From NCBI RefSeq assembly GCF_032118995.1, contig NC_092665.1:4872001-4936000 (forward strand): 64,000 bases of DNA. Direction: 5' to 3'. Of this stretch, positions 22,971 through 36,200 are shown in pieces. The translations under genes and the position numbers were made by a program. The notes beneath the pieces were generated by a model, which was not told where the DNA came from, did not search any database, and worked only from the letters and a program-made list of their open reading frames with translations. The stretch's first letter is position 1, and the number at the start of each line of letters is the position of its first letter. This DNA is from Asterias amurensis. Taxonomy: Eukaryota > Echinodermata > Asteroidea > Forcipulatida > Asteriidae.

Positions 22971-23420
22971 ACGCTGTCACCATCTTGGTCATGTTCCCTG
23001 TTTACATAACAGTAATGAACTCTAATATTCTTTGCGCAAACATGGCACCAGCCTCAGTTTGGTTACAATGGGGTATAAAGTCAAGATGGCCACACCGTGA
23101 TAAAGGTCTAAATCACGCTGTCACCATCTTGGTCATGTTCCCTGTTTCTGTAACAGTAATGAATGCTAACATTCATTGTGCAAACATGGCACCAGCCTCA
23201 GTTTGGTTACAATGGAGTATTAAGTCAAGATGGCCACACCGTGATAAAGGTTTATAATCACGCTGTCACCATATCGGCCATGTTCCCTGTCTCCATAACA
23301 GTAATGAATGCTAACATTCATTGCGCAAACATGGCACCAGACTATTATTTCGTCCAGCCTCAGTTTTGTTACAATGAGTTTGAATGGAGTAAAATCAAGG
23401 TGGCCACACCGTGATAAAGG
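22971..23420. repeat. Triplicated 144-bp unit in phosphatase intron
   Basis: CACGCTGTCACCATCTTGG-type starts recur at about 22,970, 23,114 and 23,260. Each unit runs through TGTTCCCTGTTT, CAAACATGGCACCAG and AAGTCAAGATGGCCACACCG. Block C has one copy (about 58,480-58,640). The third unit carries GACTATTATTTCGTCC, as does the block C copy, so the other two look like later expansions. Confidence 0.8.
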
Positions 23421-23831
23421 AACATCATAGACGAAGTTTTTGTCAACCAAGATTTTAAAACTAGGAAAAGACATGAATACAAAGATAACAAACGTTGGCC
23501 CTAGTGTTTAAGAATGTTCGTTTGCAACCAATTGGGATGTATTCTTTTTGTTTACAAGTTTGCAGCAATGTCTACTTTGGTGACAAAATCTAGTAGGTCG
23601 GTTGATGTTTTGCTATTATTCGGTCGTCCATGCCAACCTGCGTGGTCTTGTTATCAACAATGAAAATACATACAATCTGTGACTGGACAATGGCATCAAA
23701 GATGCCGGACAATGTAAATACTCCATATAACGAGGTTTCAGATTGTCAATGATTTTCTTAGCCACATAAGTAAGAGGTAGGGCCTAACGACAAGCTTTTG
23801 CGAAGCAGCAGCAATGACACAAAGGGCTCAT

Positions 23832-24137
23832 GTAGTCTTGTCCAAGGCTCTTTACGCAAGCACCGGCCCGCTCTGAATTCACGAACTGCATAGATACTAT
23901 ACTGCACGGTATATAACAGTACTTAATACCGTGGGGTCGAAGCATGGTTTTTCGAGGTTGTTGTACCTCATACAACGAGGCTGCAACTAGACTCGTTGTA
24001 ACCTCGTTGATACATCGAAAAGCCATGCTTCGACCCCACGGTATAAAGTACTATTATGTATACCGTGCGGTATAGTATCTATGCAGTTCGTGAATTCAGA
24101 GCGGGTCGGTACTTGCGTATAGAGGCTTGGACAAGGC
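23832..24137. mobile_element. Nearly perfect 300-bp palindrome in phosphatase intron
   Basis: Arms of roughly 130-150 bp mirror each other: GTCTTGTCCAAGGC at the left and GGCTTGGACAAGGC at the right, CTGAATTCACGAACTGCATAG against CTATGCAGTTCGTGAATTCAG, and CCGTGGGGTCGAAGCATGG against CCATGCTTCGACCCCACGG. The centre is about 23,960-23,990. The block C copy (59,028-59,285) has lost the inner part of one arm. It is a foldback-type element with no coding content. Confidence 0.85.
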
Positions 24138-24510
24138 TAGGGCTCATGAAACCAATTAACCAACACTCTACTAAAACCAGAAACCTGTATGTTGTAATAA
24201 TAACTTAATACCCTCAACCATAAGGAAGAACCCGTCTTCGCCTTCTGAAGTATCTCAATGGCCTTTTCTACCATCTCAGACAATGAGGGCTCACCCCCTA
24301 CGTCATTCATTCGGTTACCTTCAAATTGCATGTGACTTGGCTCAAACAAACCTGAAAGGTAAGCAAAGTTAATACAACTGTCAAGTAAAAGTTTCTATAT
24401 TAAATCGTCCTGGTTGGTTATAAAGTTCAAACTGACGCCTTTTCACTTGTTCCGTGTATATAAATAAATTAGATAGTCAAAGGTTTCTTCCGTTGTTGAC
24501 AGCTCCCTAT

Positions 24511-25008
24511 TAGAGAGGTTCCAAAGAGTCACCGATACTCTTACGTGAACGGATACGTCATAATACGTCATCACTTTTTGAGGTCCATGGGGATGTGACG
24601 TATAACCGTTGTACACAAGTTAGAATAGTCGCTCAAAACGGGAATCTGTCGCCATACACTTAAGTAAGAACGATTATATTTTGTTTATGTTTTTGGAGCG
24701 GATTGTTATTTTTTAATGCACCAGGTTTTCACCATGTCTTTTAGAGGTATCATACATGGATGTAGTTTGACATTGTTACCATGCTTCAAAAAAAGAGAAA
24801 CGGACTAAAAAGTTAGGCGACGGATGTCAGTTTAGCCTGTGGAGTTTATATGTACTGTACATTTGGTTAATAGCGCCCTCTTGAGCCTCAAGTAGAGGGT
24901 GTTCGTTAGAATTTTGCACAACAAAACTACACAGCTCACTTGACGCGAACGCGTACGGTTCGATATCTGTATGCGTATTCGTATCCGCGACTCTGCGAAA
25001 CCTCTCTA
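24511..25008. mobile_element. MITE with TTAGAGAGG ends, block A only
   Basis: Left TAGAGAGGTTCC and right GAAACCTCTCTA enclose about 498 bp. Block C reads straight through (GCTCCCTATTAAGACGG near 59,647), an empty site. Same family as 15,160-15,576. Confidence 0.8.
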
Positions 25009-25397
25009 ATAAGACGGACACAGACTGTACGTAATATTGTGTTATCAAAAATAAAAAATAAAATAAAGTGTAAACAAAAAAAGTAATGTAATGGGGTAAA
25101 ACCAAATCAGGTTTGCTGGAATATAAAACTTAACTCTCATTATACGGCAATTATGGTAACCTACGTCTATGTCAGCGCAGTTTGTAATGACGACGTGCGG
25201 CATCTAGCCTAAAGCCCGTGCCAATAAGTGACACAACCCCACATCATGTACGTACATTTACATTTAGCTCAGTATAGATGCGGCGCAAGGGTTGTAGGCA
25301 AAATCATGTTCCAAACGACATACCTTGGTTCTATTGGCTGTGCCATACAGACGATAGATTGTACTTGTTCAAATTGGTACATGAAGCAACAACTCAC
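25009..25397. other. Phosphatase intron, block A
   Basis: Paralogous to the block C intron around 59,660-60,146. No other feature seen. Confidence 0.4.
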
Positions 25398-25750
25398 CTA
25401 AAAGATTGTCAGTTTCAAGTGGATTGACGTCTTTAAATTGTTCCAAATTCCACACGTACTTGCTGTTTGTCTTATCTTTACCTGCTTGCCATTCGTCTTA
25501 AACAAAACATAATATTGTGAAACATTTAATGAAATAAATTCTTTACTTCATGTGACCGAAAGAAAACTAAATGCTGTGGAACTATAAATATCTTGAAAAC
25601 ATCTATAAAGTCAAGGTTTGATCAAGTGCAACTATTTTGATGAGAGTAAAAAACAGAAAAAAAGGAAAAGAAAATAAGACGAATAGATTCATTACCATTA
25701 AATAAGTTCATCTGGATTGCGGAAGAATATTAAATTAAAGATTCCTTTTT

Positions 25751-25875
25751 ACAAATCCAAAATTATGTATGATGTTACTTACATATAATTTACAAAGCTC
25801 CTAGCTTAGGAGTGAAACGTAACTAATAGTACTAAATTATATGTAAAGTATACATCATACATAATTTTGGATTTG
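25751..25875. mobile_element. Short palindromic MITE, block A
   Basis: ACAAATCCAAAATTATGTAT and ATACATAATTTTGGATTTG are inverted over about 50 bp, with GCTCCTAGCTTAGGAG in the centre. The block C copy is at 60,921-61,046. Present in both blocks, so older than the duplication. Confidence 0.85.
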
Positions 25876-25998
25876 AAAAAACGAATCTTTTATTTCAGAT
25901 TCATTACCACTTTATATTCAAGTACATTCCTCCTATCTTCTATAACTACGCACCATGCTGTCTCTATGGTAATGTCAGCGCGTTGCGGCTCCTGGACA

Positions 25999-26282
25999 GT
26001 TATCGATTCACCATTATCGACTTACCAGTATTGATTTACCATTGTCGTTTCAACATTATCTTTTCCAAATTATCGATTCTCCATTTCTGATTCACAGTTA
26101 TCTTTTTACGATTATCGGTTCACCATTATTGATTCACAAATATTATCGAATCACCATTATCGATTCACCAACATCGAATAGTCGTTATTGATTTACAAAT
26201 ATCGATTCACCAATATCGACTAATAATTATCGATCAACCATTTTTGATTCACCATTATCAATTCAGCATTATTGATTTCAGT
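25999..26282. repeat. ATTATCGATTCACC minisatellite
   Basis: About 20 degenerate copies of a unit near 14 bases (ATTATCGATTCACC and variants). It lies in the phosphatase intron of block A. I see no equivalent in block C. Confidence 0.8.
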
Positions 26283-26698
26283 AGCTCGGTTTCTATGGAA
26301 TCTGGATGGGATCAGAAGCTGTTAAAGCAAAATGGTGCAATATAGTCATCAATAATTGGGTTTAAGTTTGATCAGGTTTACATACCGATGAGATTTCCAT
26401 CATTTCTAGATCCAGCTTTAGAAGAGTCTTCAGGATACTCTGGGTCGGCAGCTTCTCTCGGTAACATTTTTTAGTCTTCCACCACCCATTATAACCTGGC
26501 ATAGATTAATGAAGAAGTATAGTATAAAAATGACCGCACCAAAAGTTGGTGCATTCGAGTTCATTTTTTTTTGGTCGGCATACAGCAATGAATAGCAGTA
26601 AGGGTATTTTAGGAAGCTGCAGGGGCCTTATTCATGAAGCCCTCGTAAATCGGTCACTTACGTGGCTCTAAGTAAGACTTTAGTAAGACTTTAGTAAA

Positions 26699-29600
26699 CC
26701 CAGTAAACAGACACCAAAAAGTAACCAGTTTTGTCGGTGAATTTTACGTGAAAATTAGGTATGAATAATTTCGAACCAAATCGTCACCTTGCAAACACGT
26801 GATTTTTGTAAGGATTTCTGGGCACCTAATTTTTACGTTATATTTCCCCTTCGACATTACCGCTTAATCACGTGAATAGTCGAAGTTAGTTACAAACGTT
26901 TGATTGACAAGTGATTTTAAGGTAAAAATTTCCTATTTTTCACCTAAACAACTAACGTGAATTCAAACTGTAAATTACTGGTGCCGACAAAGCGTGAATA
27001 TTTGGTCGTCAGAGCATCGGCGAATTCCGTTGAAGATTAACTAAATAAAAAGTGGTAAATATAACGTGTTTTTCACCAAAAACATACGTAGTCATCTTAC
27101 CAGTTTAAATAACGAGATAATTTGGTTTTTCAAATGACTGACTATTACGTTTTCATACACACCAATTATTTTGGTTAAAGACTAACCACAAAACACTGGT
27201 CAAAATTACGTGTTTTTCACCAAATACAAACGTAGTCATCTTACCAGTAAAAATTACGAGATGATTTGGTTCCTCAAATAACTGACTATTACGTTGTACA
27301 AACACTAGTTACTTTGAGTGAAGACTAACCACAACAACACTGGTCAATATCACGTGTTTGTGACCAAATACAAACGTAGTCATCTCACCAGTTAAAATAA
27401 CGAGATGATTAAGTTTTTCAAATGACTGAAAATAACGTTGTCAAAACACAATTTATTTTGGTTGAAGACTAACCACAAAACACTGGTCAAAATTACGTGT
27501 TTTCCACCAAATACAAACGAAGTCATCTTACCGGTTTAAATAACGAGATAATTTAGTTTTTTCAAATGACTAAAAATAACGTTGTCAGAACACTATTCAT
27601 TTTGGTTGAAGACTAACCACAAAACACTGGTAAAAATTACGTGTTTTCCACCAAATACAAACGTAGTCATCTTACCGGTTTAAATAACGAGATAATTTAG
27701 TTTTTTCAAATGACTAAAAATAACGTTGTCAGAACACTATTTATTTTGGTTGAAGACTAACCACAAAACACTGGTCAAAATTACGTGTTTTTCACCAAAT
27801 ACAAACGTAGTCATCTTACCAGTAAAAATTACGAGATGATTTGGTTCCTCAAATAACTGACTATTACGTTGTACAAACACTAGTTACTTTGAGTGAAGAC
27901 TAACCACAACAACACTGGTCAATATCACGTGTTTGTGACCAAATACAAACGTAGTCATCTCACCAGTTAAAATAACGAGATGATTAAGTTTTTCAAATGA
28001 CTGAAAATAACGTTGTCAAAACACAATTTATTTTGGTTGAAGACTAACCACAAAACACTGGTCAAAATTACGTGTTTTCCACCAAATACAAACGTAGTCA
28101 TCTTACCGGTTTAAATAACGAGATAATTTAGTTTTTTCAAATGACTAAAAATAACGATGTCAGAACACTATTTATTTTGGTTGAAGACTAACCACAAAAC
28201 ACTGGTAAAAATTACGTGTTTTCCACCAAATACAAACGTAGTCATCTTACTGGTTTAAATAACGAGATAATTTAGTTTTTTCAAATGACTAAAAATAACG
28301 TTGTCAGAACACTATTTATTTTGGTTGAAGACTAACCACAAAACACTGGTCAAAATCACGTGTTTTTCACCAAATACAAACGTAGTCATCTCACCAGTTA
28401 AAATAACGAGATAATTAAGTTCCTAAAATAACTGACAATTACGTTGTCAAAACACCAATTATTTTGGATTAAGACTAACCACAAAACACTGGTCAATATT
28501 ACGTGTTTTCCACCAAATACATACGTAGTCATCTTACCGGTTTAAATAACGAGATAAGTTAGTTTTTCAAATGACTGAAAATAACGTTGTCAAAACACAA
28601 TTTATTTTGGTTGAAGACTAACCACAAAACACTGGTCAAAATTACGCGTTTTCCACCAAATACAAACGTAATCATTATACCACTTAAAATGACGAGATGA
28701 TTTGGTTCTTAAAATAACTGACAATTACGTTGCCAAAACATCAATTATTTTGGTTAAAGACTAACCACAAAACACTGGTAAAAATCACGTGTTTTTCACC
28801 AAATACAAACGTAGTCGTCTTACTGGTTTAAATAACAAGATGATTTAAGTTTTTCAAATGACTGAAAATAACGTTGTCAATACACTATTCATTTTGGTTA
28901 AAGACTAACCACAAAACACTGGTCAAAATCACGTGTTTTTCACCAAATACAAACGTAGTCATCTCACCAGTTAAAATAACGAGATAATTAAGTTCCTAAA
29001 ATAACTGACAATTACGTTGTCAAAACACCAATTATTTTGGATTAAGACTAACTACAAAACACTGGTCAATATTACGTGTTTTCCACCAAATACATACGTA
29101 GTCATCTTACCGGTTTAAATAACGAGATAAGTTAGTTTTTTCAAATGACTAAAAATAACGTTGTCAAAACACTATTTATTGTGGTTGAAGACTAACCTCA
29201 AAACACTGGTCAAAATTACGCGTTTTCCACCAAATACAAACGTAGTCATCTTACCACTTAAAATATCGAGATGATTTGGTTCCTAAAATAACTGACAATT
29301 ACGTTGTCAATACACTATTTATTTTGGTTGAAGACTAACCACAAAACACTGGTCACAATTACGCGTTTTCCACCAAATACAAGCGTAGTCATCTTACCAC
29401 TTAAAATAACGAGATGATTTGGTTCCTAAAATAATTGACAATTACGTTGTCAAAACATCAATTATTTTGGTTAAATACTAACCACAAAACACTGGTCAAA
29501 ATCAGGTGTTTTTCACCAAATACAAACGTAGTCATCTCACCAGTTAAAATAACGAGATAATTTAGTTTTTTCAAATAACTGAAAATAACGTTGTCAATAC

Positions 29601-31310
29601 ACTAATAATTTTGGTTAAAGACTAACCACAAAACACTGGTCAAAATCACGTGTTTTTCACCAAATACAAACGTAGTCATCTCACCAGTTAAAATAACGAG
29701 ATGATTTAGTTTTTTCAAATGACTGAAAATAACGTTGTCAATACACTATTCGTTTTGGTTGAAGACTAGCGACAAAACACTGGTCAATATTACGTGTTTT
29801 CCACCAAATACATACGTAGTCATCTTACCGGTTTAAATAACGAGACAATTTAGTTTTTTCAAATGACTAAAAATAACGTTGTCAGAACACTATTTATTTT
29901 GGTTGAAGACTAACCACAAAACACTGGTCAAAATTACGCGTTTTCCACCAAATACAAACGTAGTCATCTTACCACTTAAAATGATGAGATGATTTGGTTC
30001 TTAAAATAATTGACAATTACGTTGTCAATACACTATTTATTTTGGTTAAAGACTAACCACAAAACACTGGTCAAAATTACGCGTTTTCCACCAAATACAA
30101 ACGTAGTCATCTTACCACTTAAATTAACGAGATGATTTGGTTCCTGAAATAACTGACAATTACGTTGTCAAACATCAGATATTTTGGTTAAAGACTAACC
30201 ACAAAACACTGGTCAAAATCACGTGTTTTCCACCAAATACAAACGTAGTCATCTTACCACTTAAAATAACGAGATGATTTGGTTCCTAAAATAACTGACA
30301 ATTACGTTGTCAAACATCAGATATTTTGGTTAAAGACTAACCACAAAACACTGGTCAAAATCACGTGTTTTTCACCAAATACAAACGTAGTCATCTCACC
30401 AGTTAAAATAACGAGATGATTTAGTTTTTTCAAATAACTGAAAATAACGTTGTCAATACACTATTTTGGGGGGTTGAAGACTAGCGACAAAACACTGGAC
30501 AATATTACGTGTTTTCCACCAAATACATACGTAGTCATCTTACCGGTTTAAAAAACGAGATAATTTAGTTCCTAAAATAACTGACAATTACGTTGTCAAA
30601 ACATCAATTATTTTGGATTAAGACTAACCACAAAACACTGGTCAAAATTACGTGTTTTCCACCAAATACAAACGTAGTCGTCTTACTGGTTTAAATAACA
30701 AGATGATTTGATCCTCAAAAGAACTAAAAATGACGTTGTAAAAACATCATTTATTTTGGTTGAAGACTACCCACAAAAACTATGGTCAAAATTACGTGTT
30801 TTTTTTACCAAACACGAACGTATAGTCATCTTACAGGTTTAAATAACGAGATGATTCGGTGTTTCAAACAACTGACTATTACGTTGTCAAAACATCACCT
30901 ATTTTGGTTAAAGAATTACCACAAAAACACTGGTCAAAATTACGTATGTATGACTTAATACAAACGTAGTCATCTTACCGGTTTAAAGAAAGAGATAATT
31001 TTCTTTTTTTAAAGACTGACTTTTACGTTGTCAAAGCACCAATTATTTTGGATGAAGACTAACCACAAAAATTATGGTCAAAGTTACGTGTTTTTCACCA
31101 AATACACACGCAGTCAGCTTACCTGTTTGAATAATGAGATGATTTTTGGTTCTTCAAATAACTGACTATTACGTTGTCAGAACACTAATTATTTTTGTTG
31201 AAAGACTAACCACAAAAAACTGGTTAAACTGACGTGTTTTTGACTAAATACACACGTAGTCATAGTCATCCGACTGGTAAAAATAACCAGATGTTTTGTT
31301 TCGTAATGAG
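26699..31310. repeat. 144-bp tandem array with CCCAGTAAAC left end
   Basis: Starts with CCCAGTAAACAGACACC, identical to the left end at 1099. After about 300 bases it becomes some 30 tandem units of 143-145 bp. Landmarks are GTAGTCATCTTACC (for example at 27,088, 27,232 and 27,376), AACACTGGTCAAAATTACGTG and TTCACCAAATACAAACG. Higher-order similarity is visible: blocks of several units recur near 27,600 and 28,150. Units decay after about 30,700. A possible degenerate right end (GAATTACTGGGT) lies near 31,527-31,539. No coding content. Confidence 0.9.
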
Positions 31311-33237
31311 TTTTCTACTACGTCCAGCAACCGAAAGTTCATTGACTGAAACTGGGTTTTTTCTTTACCATTATCTGAATATATAAGACTACGGAATCTT
31401 TGGTTATGTAAGGACATAGAACAGACGACTTTATTGAGCGTATTATATGAGGTTGCTATAAGAAACAGACGGATACCGTTATTATCTTAAAAGTAAGCAA
31501 CACGTTTGTAATTAAGTTAAACTGTGAATTACTGGGTGTGGCAATACGGGTGCTGACTCCGGCAGCGGACGTTTTTCAGTTAGTCCATTTGGGCAATTTT
31601 GCTTATAAAATTCATTGTAACACAAAATTTGAATGATTTTAATTAATATAAGGGCAGAACAAAAGTGAAACAAGGAATAATCGCCCCTGACTAGCGGCGA
31701 CTGCAAAATACCCAAGTAAAGCCAATGGATATGACAGCCTATTAACCTACTATTAGAAAAACAAAACTTACGAACTTACTATAGCTTGGCGAGCTAATTA
31801 CTGTTTAGGACAGAGGGCCTAAACTGTGTGAGAGATAGCCTAATCATTTATTTCTAAGCAGAGCTGGTTTCAGTTTCTCCACAGTTAACTTGTTTTCTGT
31901 ATCCAGCCGTTCTATCAGAACTATTTAGTTATTTAGGTCCGAGGCTGTAAACAAAATAATAAGTAGTCACCTAACCACCTTGTGTTTTACAAATAATAGG
32001 CCTACCAATGGAAGATTTTAACCCGCACTTTTAATCTGACGCGTGAAACAACGCCAACGGTAATAGAAAACGGCAAAGGGGCAACCTCCACATACAGACC
32101 AGCTATGGACAAAACTGTTATGCATAGGATGGGTTTGCCAGAATTGATTTGGTTTATAGGCAATGTCCCATCTTCCCCAGTGTACCCGCTATTTGGAAAT
32201 AATTTTCGTTTTCGGGGCATTTGCGCAATTTTTGTAACTATTTTATTTGGTATTGGTTTTTCAGCTGTTTTTTTTTTTTTTTCAATTCGCCCTCATGCAC
32301 ACATGATTATGACTTCGGCTTTTTTTTTATTCATTATTTGTTCGTCATAATATGACCTAATTGTATTATGTAAGTTATAAGTTTGCCTTTGCCGTTTTGC
32401 GCCCTCGTGCGATGCACAGCGAGATGATCGTTTTTATTTTATTTTTTATTCTCTCCGTACATTTCATGTTTAAAGTTCATTAAAGCAGTAATCTGCTTGT
32501 GATCCAACATCTATTACACGTTCCATTGTTTTAGCTCACTGGTTTCGCGGGGTCCAGTGACCTTTCACCTCAACGACTGCTTTTCGTCCAACAGGTAAAT
32601 CAAACTCTTTCAAACTTTCACTTTTAAATCTGTGATTTTGATATTTTCCATTTGTATTTATTACTTTAAAATGTACTTAAATTAGCAGCAGTTGCCTCCT
32701 GATTACTCTGGGTGTATATTTTGTTAATACTATTGAAGTATACAGAGAGATTTTTGTCTTGGAAATTCAAATTGTAGAGGTTCGTAGAGAACAACGGTTT
32801 TGTGTATCGCGTAAGATTTAACGGTTCATGTGTGTCGAGTGCCGTGGTGCGTGGGTGGCAGCGGGCCATGTGGTCATACTGTGCACATGTACATATTATT
32901 ATATACATCATGTACATGTACATGTACATTTACATGTAGCATGTAGCTATGCCGGGTGTGTTTTTAGTGCATGGAGGAAGGGTTAGTGTGATTTTATTGA
33001 TCGTTTTATGTTCGTTCACGATAAACTTTGTAGGCCTAAATAGTGCGTATGATCACATTATCTTATTGTCTCAGTTAGATGGGATATATTATCCCTTTCA
33101 ACTCGCCCCCTACGTAAAATGGTTTATGAAAATGGAGATGCATTTTAATGAGATATAGTATTACCTTAAACTGTTTTGTTTTTTTCTTCCTTCTTTTCTT
33201 TCTGTTTTACTTATTTATTATTCAAATTTTTTCGTAG
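31311..33237. other. Region upstream of the 33-37 kb gene
   Basis: A plausible non-coding exon end is TCGTCCAACAG|GTAAAT near 32,595, and a possible exon lies near 33,082-33,113 before CCCTAC|GTAAAA. Neither gives a convincing start codon in frame with the exon at 33,238. A (CATGTA)n palindromic microsatellite lies at about 32,880-32,945, with T runs near 32,270 and 32,321. The start of the gene was not identified. Confidence 0.35.
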
Positions 33238-36200
33238 CGAAAGGATTTTTGCTGGTGGCCAGAGCAAAATTTCAACATCAAAAGACTCATCATTGACCAC
33301 AAAAAGCTGAACCCGTCGAAATGGAAAAAGTTCCATGTCCGTGTGTTGCATGAGCGGTTCCGTAAGTTTACACTCAAATCATAATGACATTTATTTTGTA
33401 ATACTTCTGCGTTCGAAGACACATTGAACTGGAATGAATACCAGTACATATCCCCGGTGGTGAGAACTGTGTCCCTGAGCACGACACTTTACTATAATTG
33501 CTTCTCTCTGTCCAGGGGTAAATGGACACCTGTGAGGGCAAAGATGGTTCTTGTGGTTGGTTTAGCTTAGTGCACTACATATTTGGCAGCACAGGCTGTA
33601 TACTCCCCAGGGAGCTAAGATGGTTTAAGGAATGAATATGGCCCAGTGACCAGGGGTACTAATGTTGGAAGCGCTTTGAGACGCGGTGTATAAAGCAATT
33701 TATAAAAACCGAACATTATTACTATAATTAATTGGGGCACATTTATTGATTGTCTGTTTGTGTATGTAGCCGACGTTATACAAAGTATTTTCATCACATT
33801 TTTGACAGATACTTACCTGAAGGCTGATAAAGCCGTATCACACTATAACTCTACGTCAGACAAATACGAGTCCGAAGAAGAAAGCAACAAAGATGGGCAG
33901 GTCGGGGAGCAAAAATGTCATCAAAGACAATGAATGGTGACAAGCGGGGTAAAGGAATTGATGATGGCGAAGAAGGCCGGGAAGGGGACAATGAGGAGGA
34001 GGAGGAGGAGAACATCGAGACACAAGAATCCGACGAGAGAGCATCCCTTCAGAAAGAGGACACATGTAAGTAGTAAGCTCCAGTACATTTCACATGTTTG
34101 CAACCAATTAACGTTAAGGGTCACATGAATGAAGACAATTAATTTAACATCTAAAAAAAGGATAAAAATAATACAAATTTCATGTCCTGTTTAAATAGAA
34201 GAGTAACTCGAGTAATTGTTAAAAATCTGTTTTCGTCCTCGGTCATACAGTTATTAAAACAATTACATGTATGTGTGTGTGTTTCACACTCGTTGTGACC
34301 CACGTCATCATTGTCATTCTCGACGAAGTAAGCCATTTGTTTTGTTTGTATATAAAAAACTTCAAATTTCTTAACACTTCATTATTATTTTCTTTGTAGC
34401 TGTCGTACTGGTGACCGATGCTGATATGCACAATGCAGACGTGATGGATTCTTCAATCGATGAAGAGCGTTCACCACGTACAAAATGTAGATGTTTTAGT
34501 TATGGTGAGTCACATTCTCTATATATAACTCAAATATTTGCTCCGGAAAAAAAGGTTCTTTTTAGTGAGTTTTACAACCCCTTCCATCCTCCCGACCCTT
34601 CCTTTTTTTCAAACCCAACCCCCCCCCCCCGCCACACTTTCTTCTGTGAAGATGCATTAAAACATCAAACATTAGGTCTGTTCTAACCATTGCTATGATT
34701 ATTTGGAAAACGAAGACCTTTGTCTCCCACAAAAACAACATCCAAACAGTCAGGGAATGGTTTATTACCAGAGACCACACCGATAACATGTGATTTCCTT
34801 TTCAACCCCCCCACACCTTTCTCTGCCTATATGTTGCTGTCACGGATTTGGTTTCGAATTTCCTGCTCTAGGGTTATTTCCGCTTTAGTTCTTTCTGGGC
34901 AGTGTGTATCTCTTTTCCTCGCACCTTCCCTCAGTTCCAAACCCCACCCCCTACCAACAACTGTTCCACTTTGCCCCCCCCCTCCATAATTAAGAACTGT
35001 ACACATATTAACGCCTCATACGCTCTTTAAAGCCTTGGTTTCCATTACATGATTCTCCATGTACAAGGGAAGAATTTTATAATACTTAACCTAAAGCTTT
35101 TTGAACGTTTTGAGTGTGTCCCGGTTTTACTATTTTTCTGTGCTTGTCCTCGAATTTGTTTTATATGATGCACATGTTTATTACCATCAAAACGTTTTTT
35201 TGTTGTCACAATGTTCTCATCTCCTGGTCTGTTGGCGCAGGCCTACATGTATGATTTCGCTTTTCCCCTTACACACATTATTGATCTAAAAATGCCATCA
35301 TTACCACTGGAGCTGCCACATGTGGGAAGGGCATTGCATATTTATAGCAGCAAAGCATTATGGGAAAACGGCATTTTTCATGTTATGCTAAATTATTTAG
35401 CAGCCATATGGTAAGAAATCATCCTTTGATAAGATACACTGCTGTCCTGATTACGTTTTTTTTCAATATATGTACTGAGCGTGAACCTTTAAGTGAATAT
35501 TTCAACAATGAAGAAGATCTAGATATCAACTACACAAAATCCAGGGACGATTTGTTTTGTAACCCTGAATGAAGGACAAACCGGGTTTTGTCTTCGTTTC
35601 AACACCAGCATTACACTACTACTGCTATATATGTGTTGTAGTGTTATAAGGCTCGCAACTGCCAATTTTGGCGCTTTTGTAATAATCTAGTCAACAACTA
35701 ATCAACACCATGAATCAAACGGTAATAAACGTTTTCCTTTCTCTTATTGCTTGCCTAATTTTCTTTAAGAAACAATATCTAGTGGTGAAGGCTGCTGGAG
35801 AAAAGGAGGCAAGGCCAGTACTAAGGAAAATGTTAGAGGCAGTGGCATCGGTACCAGTACTGGCAATGCTTTCAAAGTGTGGCCAGGAAAGGAAAAAGTG
35901 TGATGCCAAGACATCCTTGCAGGATCTCACTCTATATACGATCATTATCAGTAAGTAAACACTCGACTTATTAATTTTACTAACTTAAAAAACCGTATTA
36001 ACGAAAGCTATACTTTCTGCGAGTGATAAAAATTTGCCCTAAAATTGTATGCACTCCTGAAAAAAGAAACATGTACCTAGAGTCAGGTAAACACATTCAA
36101 ACCTGTAACTTATAACACAAGGATCCCCTGCTCAGGAAAGGTACCTGGTTGGAAAAATTCAAAACCCTAGGTGTTGTTGACCAAAATGTACAAACAAAAA

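Larger units (their letters stand above)
22695..26495 (-). pseudogene. Alkaline phosphatase fragment, block A copy
   Basis: Four internal exons of an animal alkaline phosphatase, in minus-strand order 26,396-26,495 (VIMGGGR), 25,398-25,496 (DEWQAGKDKTNSKYVWNLEQ), 24,212-24,351 ([13 protein letters not shown]) and 22,695-22,895 (GGRIDHAHHDG, TADHSHV metal-site motifs). Splice sites are mostly kept (GTATGT, GTGAGT, GTAAGT donors). The first exon has an extra A in the run after GGGRLK, and the third is one base shorter than its block C copy, so both shift frame. The signal peptide, active-site serine exon and the last two exons are absent. The 3' end was lost in a deletion near 21,440, and the 5' end is replaced by the array at 26,699. 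It is a dead partial copy. Confidence 0.85.

Noticed and set aside
26699-31310. CRISPR-like array
   Set aside because: Units of 144 bp are repeated over their whole length with no unique spacers, and the genome is animal.
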